Shown here: in pieces, positions 59,393 to 64,000 of the stretch
Position numbering within the stretch: the first letter of the stretch is position 1
Layout of the letters: every line of letters starts with the position of its first letter
Source: CAMLIZ01 sp036231905
GTDB taxonomy: Bacteria > Pseudomonadota > Gammaproteobacteria > Burkholderiales > Burkholderiaceae_C
Reading direction: 5' to 3'
Length of the DNA stretch: 64,000 bases
Assembly (NCBI RefSeq): GCF_036231905.1
Contig: NZ_JAZARE010000012.1
Span: 113,452 to 177,451 of the forward strand
The notes under the pieces: generated by a model
Seen by the model: the letters and a program-made list of their open reading frames with translations, nothing else
What the model was told of the DNA's origin: nothing
Databases searched by the model: none
Program-made: the position numbers and the translations under genes

Positions 59393-60228
59393 TGACCCGA
59401 ACCCTGCAAGGCAAGACCCTCTTCATCACCGGCGCCTCGCGCGGCATCGGCCTGGCGATCGCAAAGCGCGCCGCCGCCGACGGCGCCAACATCGTGCTGA
59501 TCGCCAAGACCACCGAAGCCAACCCCAAGCTGCCGGGCACGGTGTTCAGCGCGGCCGGGGAAGTGGAAGCGGCGGGTGGCCAGGCGCTGGCGATTCCCAC
59601 CGACATCCGCGACGAGGCGGCCGTGGCAGCCGCCGTGAAGCAGGCCGTCGACCGCTTCGGCGGCATCGACATCCTGGTGAACAACGCCAGCGCGATCAGC
59701 CTCACGCCCACGCCGGCCACGCCGATGAAGCGCTTCGACCTGATGTTCGGCGTGAACGTGCGCGGCACCTATTGCTGCACCCAGGCCTGCCTGGAATCCT
59801 TGGCCAAAAGCGCGCAGGCGGGGCGCAACCCGCATGTGCTCAACATGTCGCCGCCCCTGAGCATGAAGGCCCATTGGTTCAAGGACCACACCGCCTACAC
59901 CATGGCCAAGTACGGCATGAGCATGTGCACGCTGGGACACTCGGCGGAGTTCAAGAAGCTGGGCATCGCGGTCAACAGCCTGTGGCCGCGCACCGCCATC
60001 GCCACCGCCGCGCTGCAGATGATCCCGGGCGTGGACGTCAACAAGTGCCGCACGCCGGAGATCCTGTCCGACGCCGCCTACCTGGTGCTCACCAGCGATG
60101 CCCGCGAGACCACGGGCAACTTCTTCATCGACGACGAGTGGCTGGCCCAACACGGCATCACCGAGCTGGACAAGTACAGCGTGGTGCCGGGCACCACGGA
60201 CTTCATCCCGGACTTCTTCGTCGACTGA
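59392..60228 (+). CDS. SDR oxidoreductase, HSDL2-like
   Basis: A 278-residue short-chain dehydrogenase. The nucleotide motif TGASRGIG starts at residue 13, NNAS lies near residue 102, and the catalytic Tyr169-Lys173 is in AYTMAKYGMSM. The stretch NMSPPLS...WFKDHTAYTMAKYG closely resembles the SDR domain of hydroxysteroid dehydrogenase-like protein 2, a peroxisomal fatty-acid-linked enzyme. ATG 59392 has AAGGAGA and shares one base with the upstream stop. It fits the fatty-acid cluster. Confidence 0.93.
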   Translation: MTRTLQGKTLFITGASRGIGLAIAKRAAADGANIVLIAKTTEANPKLPGTVFSAAGEVEAAGGQALAIPTDIRDEAAVAAAVKQAVDRFGGIDILVNNASAISLTPTPATPMKRFDLMFGVNVRGTYCCTQACLESLAKSAQAGRNPHVLNMSPPLSMKAHWFKDHTAYTMAKYGMSMCTLGHSAEFKKLGIAVNSLWPRTAIATAALQMIPGVDVNKCRTPEILSDAAYLVLTSDARETTGNFFIDDEWLAQHGITELDKYSVVPGTTDFIPDFFVD

Positions 60229-60234
60229 CGCGGC

Positions 60235-61293
60235 TCAGGCCGGCGTGGCGCCGGCCTCGTCCGCCGACGTGCCGCAGCTCGGGCAGTAGTGGAAAAAGGC
60301 GTTCTTGCGCGTGTCGCAGTTGCGGCAGTGGTCGAACAGCTTCAGGCCGCAGCTGGCACAGAAGTTCGCTTTCACGTCCCCGGTGGTCATCACGGGCCGC
60401 TCGCAACCGGGGCAGAGGTTGTTGGCCATCTTCTTGAGAGCCTCGTCGGTGGACAGCGACTGGCGCCGCTCCAGCTCCGTCTGCTGCTCCACCTGCTGGC
60501 GCCGCGCCAGGTAGCGCCGCATCGCCTGCACGGCGTAATGGCCGGCCACGCCTGTGAGCACGATGCCGACGACGTAGCGCACGTAGCCGCCGTAGCTGGG
60601 CAGGTAGGGCACCAGCTCCACGAAGAAGGCGAACAGGGCGAACAGCACGAAGCCGCGCATCAGCGGCCAGTAGTCGCTCTTGCGCTTGCGGGCCACCAGC
60701 CAGCCGGCCACCACCAGCAAGGGCAGGGTGAGTGCCAGGCGCATGCCGAACACCCGCAGCTCCTGGCGGAACACGGCGCGTTCGTAGGGCCCGCGCGCGG
60801 CCTCCAGCACATCGCCTTCGGCCTGCTGATGCTGCTGCTGGGCCTGCTCGGATTCGAGCAGCCGGCTGTCCAGCGCCTCTACCTGCGCCTGCGCCGCGCG
60901 TTCGGTGGCCTTCAGGCCGTCAAGGTCACGGGTGCGCTGCACCACCTGCGGGTCTTGCGCCGGGTTGGTGGTGGCGGTGCGGGTGGCGATCCAGTTGTCA
61001 TAGGCCGAGCGGGCCGACTGGTAGGCGTTGCTCGCGGCGGTCAGCGCCAGCTGGGCGCGCTCGCGTTCGGCCTGCAGATCCTTCTGCTGGCGCTGCAGGG
61101 TGTGCAGCGCCTCGCGATGGCTTTGCAGCGCCGCGCGGTCGGCGAACTGCTCCACGCTGAGGGAGTTGTCCAGCCGGGGCAGGTCCGCCACCAGTTGGCC
61201 GCCCAGGCCGATCAGGAATCCGGCGAAGACAAACGACACCAGCCACATCGACAGCCGGAACAGGCGTTCCGGCACACGCAAGCTCTTGAACAT
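60235..61293 (-). CDS. Membrane protein with coiled coil and double zinc ribbon
   Basis: A 352-residue protein. One N-terminal transmembrane helix (MWLVSFVFAGFLIGLGGQLV) leads to a coiled coil at about 45-165, which should lie in the periplasm. Three more helices fall between 175 and 255. The cytosolic C-terminus has four CXXC units, CPGC, CASC, CRNC and CPSC, forming two zinc ribbons. GAGGAGG precedes ATG 61293. I do not know a characterised homologue; a signalling or scaffold role is a guess. Confidence 0.83.
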   Translation of the reverse strand: MFKSLRVPERLFRLSMWLVSFVFAGFLIGLGGQLVADLPRLDNSLSVEQFADRAALQSHREALHTLQRQQKDLQAERERAQLALTAASNAYQSARSAYDNWIATRTATTNPAQDPQVVQRTRDLDGLKATERAAQAQVEALDSRLLESEQAQQQHQQAEGDVLEAARGPYERAVFRQELRVFGMRLALTLPLLVVAGWLVARKRKSDYWPLMRGFVLFALFAFFVELVPYLPSYGGYVRYVVGIVLTGVAGHYAVQAMRRYLARRQQVEQQTELERRQSLSTDEALKKMANNLCPGCERPVMTTGDVKANFCASCGLKLFDHCRNCDTRKNAFFHYCPSCGTSADEAGATPA

Positions 61294-61369
61294 GCGGGCC
61301 TCCTCGGTTTTGTTGATCAACCGATGATCGCACGGCAGCGCGCGGGCGCCCCGCCGACTGAGGGAGCCG

Positions 61370-61795
61370 TCAGGTACGTGGCAGCTCGCGCGGCTGGCCG
61401 TTGCCGTCGATGGCCACGTAGGTGAGGTTGGCTTCGGTCACCTTCACCACCGTGAGGTCCTCGGGGTTGCGCTCGGCGTACACCTCCACATGCACGGTGA
61501 TCGAGGTGCGGCCGATGCGCTCCACCTTGGCATAGAAGCTCAGCAGGTCGCCCACCGACACCGGCTGCTTGAACACGAACTGGTTCACCGCCACGGTGGC
61601 GATGCGGCCCTTGGCAATGCGCGCCGGCATCACTGCGCCGGCCAGGTCCACCTGCGCCATGATCCAGCCGCCGAAGATGTCGCCATTGGCATTGGCGTCC
61701 GCGGGCATCGGCATCACCCGCAGCACGAGCTGGCGGTCTTCGGGCAAACTGAGTTTTGCCGGCGAGGCGCTTGAATCGGCCGTCATTGTCGTCAT
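61370..61795 (-). CDS. Acyl-CoA thioesterase, YciA-like hotdog fold
   Basis: A 141-residue single-hotdog thioesterase that hydrolyses acyl-CoA. The active-site helix is ANANGDIFGGWIMAQVDLAGAV with the conserved Asn and Asp, and HVEVYAERNPEDLTVVKVTEANLTYVAID forms the later strands. ATG 61795 is preferred to ATG 61801 because AAAGGA then has correct spacing. It is divergent from the Atm1-type transporter with 36 bases between the starts. Confidence 0.93.
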   Translation of the reverse strand: MTTMTADSSASPAKLSLPEDRQLVLRVMPMPADANANGDIFGGWIMAQVDLAGAVMPARIAKGRIATVAVNQFVFKQPVSVGDLLSFYAKVERIGRTSITVHVEVYAERNPEDLTVVKVTEANLTYVAIDGNGQPRELPRT

Positions 61796-61831
61796 GTGCA
61801 TCCTTTCGCTCGCCTGATTGTCCCATCCACC

Positions 61832-63676
61832 ATGCGCCGCCTGTCCGCCGCTCCGCCCGCACCCGCCGATCCGCCGGGCACCCCGCGTTCGGACTGGGCC
61901 ACGCTGAGCAAGCTGTTCCCCTACCTGTGGCAGTACCGCTGGCGCGTCGGGCTGGCGCTGGGTTTCCTGGTATTGGCCAAGATGGCGAATGTCGGCGTGC
62001 CGCTGCTGCTCAAGTCGTTGGTCGATGCGCTGTCCCTGAAGCCGGGCGACCCGCGCGCCATGCTGGTGGTGCCGGTGGGCCTGCTGCTGGCCTATGGCGG
62101 CCTGCGCCTGTGCACGACCTTGTTCACCGAGCTGCGCGAGCTCACCTTCGCCAAGGCCACCGAGGGCACCGCGCGCAGCATCTCGCTGCAGACCTTCCGC
62201 CACCTGCATGACCTGAGCCTGCGTTTCCACCTGGAGCGCCAGACCGGCGGCATGACGCGCGACATCGAGCGCGGCACGCGGGCGGTGAATTCGCTGATCT
62301 CCTACTCGCTCTACAGCATCCTGCCCACGCTGATCGAAGTGGCGATGGTGCTGGCCTTGCTGGCGGTGAAGTTCGATGCGGTGTTCGCGCTCATCGTGGC
62401 CGCCGCGCTGGTGGTGTACATCGCGTTCACCATCACGGTGACCGAGTGGCGCACCAAGTACCGGCGCGAGATGAACGAGCTCGACTCCAACGCCCACAGC
62501 AAGGCGATCGACTCGCTGCTCAACTACGAGACCGTCAAGTACTTCAACAACGAGGACTACGAAGCCGCCCGCTACAACGTCAGCCTGGAAAGCCTGCGCA
62601 AGGCGGCACTGAAGGCGCAGCGCACCTTGTCCCTGCTCAACACCGGGCAGCAGCTGATCATCGCGGCGGCGCTGGTCACCATGCTGTGGCGTGCCACCAG
62701 CGGCGTGGTGGTGGGCCGCATGACGCTGGGCGACCTGGTGATGGTGAACGCCTTCATGATCCAGCTCTACATCCCGCTCAATTTCCTGGGCGTGTTGTAC
62801 CGTGAGATCAAGCAGGCGCTGACCGACCTGGACAAGATGTTCAAGCTGCTGGAGCGCGAGCGCGAGATCGCCGACACGCCGGGTGCCGGTGCGCTGAAGG
62901 TCACGCAGGGCACGGTGCGCTTCGAGCAGGTGGACTTCGCCTATGACCCGGCCCGGCCCATCTTGCATGGCGTGAGCTTCGAGATCCCACCCGGCAAGAC
63001 GGTGGCGGTGGTGGGGCCCTCCGGGGCGGGCAAGTCCACCCTGGCCCGACTGCTCTACCGGTTCTACGACGTGAACGGCGGCCGCATCACCATCGACGGG
63101 CAGGACATCCGCACGGTCACCCAGGCCAGCGTGCGCCAGGCGATCGGCATCGTGCCGCAGGACACGGTGCTGTTCAACGACACGGTGGAATACAACATCG
63201 CCTACGGCCGCCCGGGTGCCTCGCGTGCCGAGGTGGAGGCGGCAGCCAAGGCCGCCCACATCCACGACTTCATCGCGGCCACGCCCAAGGGTTACGACAC
63301 CATGGTGGGCGAGCGCGGGCTCAAGCTATCCGGCGGTGAGAAGCAGCGGGTGGCGATCGCCCGCACCTTGCTGAAGAACCCGCCGATCCTGATCTTCGAC
63401 GAAGCCACCTCGGCACTGGACTCCGCCAACGAGCGTGCGATCCAGGCCGAGATGAAGAGTGCGGCGCGCGGCAAGACCGCACTGGTGATCGCGCACCGGT
63501 TGAGCACCGTGGTGGACGCGCACGAGATCGTGGTGATGGAGCGCGGGCGCATCGTGGAGCGCGGGTCGCATGCTGCGTTGCTGGCCGCTGGCGGGCGGTA
63601 TGCGGAGATGTGGCGCTTGCAGAGGGATGCGGCTTCTTCATCCTTGCAGGAGGCGGGGGTTTTGTCGTCTCTTTAG
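61832..63676 (+). CDS. Atm1-type ABC half-transporter (fused permease-ATPase)
   Basis: A 614-residue homodimeric ABC exporter. Six transmembrane helices span about 35-320. NYETVKYFNNE near residue 230 is the Atm1/HMT1 signature next to the glutathione-binding region. Walker A GPSGAGKST, signature LSGGEKQRVAIARTLL and Walker B ILIFDEATSALD are intact. Bacterial relatives export glutathione-linked metal or sulfur compounds. ATG 61832 is used; an upstream GTG would add 12 residues overlapping the thioesterase start. Confidence 0.93.
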   Translation: MRRLSAAPPAPADPPGTPRSDWATLSKLFPYLWQYRWRVGLALGFLVLAKMANVGVPLLLKSLVDALSLKPGDPRAMLVVPVGLLLAYGGLRLCTTLFTELRELTFAKATEGTARSISLQTFRHLHDLSLRFHLERQTGGMTRDIERGTRAVNSLISYSLYSILPTLIEVAMVLALLAVKFDAVFALIVAAALVVYIAFTITVTEWRTKYRREMNELDSNAHSKAIDSLLNYETVKYFNNEDYEAARYNVSLESLRKAALKAQRTLSLLNTGQQLIIAAALVTMLWRATSGVVVGRMTLGDLVMVNAFMIQLYIPLNFLGVLYREIKQALTDLDKMFKLLEREREIADTPGAGALKVTQGTVRFEQVDFAYDPARPILHGVSFEIPPGKTVAVVGPSGAGKSTLARLLYRFYDVNGGRITIDGQDIRTVTQASVRQAIGIVPQDTVLFNDTVEYNIAYGRPGASRAEVEAAAKAAHIHDFIAATPKGYDTMVGERGLKLSGGEKQRVAIARTLLKNPPILIFDEATSALDSANERAIQAEMKSAARGKTALVIAHRLSTVVDAHEIVVMERGRIVERGSHAALLAAGGRYAEMWRLQRDAASSSLQEAGVLSSL

Positions 63677-64000
63677 TCGCACTTGCGTGCAGCCCGCCGG
63701 TCGCGCCCGGCCGGCGGTCACTTTCTTCTGCTGGCTCAGAAGAAAGTAACCAAAGAAGAGAGCCTGGAAGACCAACATCCGATTTCGCTCCCTCACGCCG
63801 GTAGGGGGTCCGGTTCTCTGGAGGCCCGTTCGGTCGCGAGAGACGCGAGGCCACTTGTGACGGGTGCTTTGGCTTGCGTGCACCGCGCGCTGGACGTCTT
63901 TCCATCCTCCGTGCGCGGGCGCTTCGCTGCGCTCGCTCGGACATGGCGTGCGGAGGCTGGTTCGTGGTCCAGTGATAGGTCAGGTCGATGTACCTGGCTG
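63677..64000. other. Gene-free region with repeat-like DNA at the right edge
   Basis: I see no convincing gene here. The stretch begins with a CCGCCGG / CCGGCGG hairpin (about 63694-63717), then a long AT-richer hairpin, then sequence with short direct and inverted motifs such as GCGCTTCGCTGCGCTCGCTCGG. It resembles the dispersed intergenic elements of Burkholderiales. Open minus-strand frames are low-complexity and Arg-rich and look non-coding. Confidence 0.55.
63716..63751. repeat. Long hairpin element
   Basis: GGTCACTTTCTTCTG and CAGAAGAAAGTAACC pair over 15 positions with a single C-A mismatch around a CTGGCT loop. CTTTCTTNTG-type hairpins of this kind are widely dispersed between genes in Burkholderiales. 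It could end the Atm1 transcript. Confidence 0.6.

Noticed and set aside
1..64000. CRISPR array, prophage, insertion sequence or integrative element
   Set aside because: No regularly spaced repeats, transposase, integrase or tRNA-associated direct repeats were seen; both tRNA genes are intact and flanked by core genes.

Overview
This window is a high-GC bacterial chromosome segment that reads as core genome of a betaproteobacterium of the order Burkholderiales, most like the Comamonadaceae or the neighbouring Rubrivivax/Leptothrix group. The basis is recalled gene order: an ABC pair, bolA, murA and then hisG; and lolB, ispE, tRNA-Gln, prs, rplY, pth. Lineage-typical families (PHA-system protein, DUF2231, DUF4124, host-attachment protein) and GC-rich intergenic repeats agree. 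No phage, insertion sequence, CRISPR array or plasmid gene was seen.

Layout. 1-6.4 kb: a minus-strand hydrolase set (isochorismatase fold, M14-like DUF2817, M20 amidohydrolase), then a plus-strand bis-MGD molybdoenzyme, a lipoprotein zinc peptidase and a small PHA-system protein. 6.4-9.8 kb: a lipid-linked group (acyl-CoA-binding protein, wax ester synthase/DGAT, TPR protein, TetR). 9.8-20.7 kb: a long plus-strand run (YadG/YadH-type ABC exporter, bolA, murA, hisGDCBHAF, rsmD, coaD, ferredoxin) in which hisI and hisE do not follow hisF. 20.6-26.9 kb: a minus-strand housekeeping run (secreted TPR protein, lolB, ispE, tRNA-Gln, prs, rplY, pth, DUF4124). 27-38.6 kb: genome maintenance and stress (mutM, dynamin-like GTPase, mutY, rapZ, recN, nadK, hrcA), with a large YCF48-repeat lipoprotein among them. 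38.6-46.1 kb: a CAT-anticodon tRNA, a Cys-rich exported protein, a diguanylate cyclase and a storage/stress locus (CBS protein, DnaJ-type zinc protein, host-attachment protein, cyanophycinase, cyanophycin synthetase, DUF2231). 46-49.8 kb: envelope genes, an HNH protein, and a trypsin-like protease overlapping an FHA/membrane gene. 49.9-60.2 kb: a TetR-headed fatty-acid beta-oxidation cluster. 60.2-63.7 kb: a zinc-ribbon membrane protein, a YciA-type thioesterase and an Atm1-type ABC exporter, followed by gene-free repeat-like DNA.

How the parts fit. Fatty acyl-CoA handling appears in two places: storage at 6-9 kb and degradation at 50-60 kb. Carbon and nitrogen storage polymers are implied by the wax ester synthase, the PHA-system protein and the cyanophycin pair.

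Most notable are two sequence-level patterns. First, several genes (yadG-like, mutM, pth, nadK, hrcA, the S1 protease, the SGNH hydrolase, possibly the diguanylate cyclase) carry a -10-like hexamer ending only 6-8 bases before the start codon, which predicts leaderless or near-leaderless mRNAs. Second, several operon spacers are filled by GC-rich repeats that stay open as short frames; three of these link the upstream stop codon to the downstream start codon.
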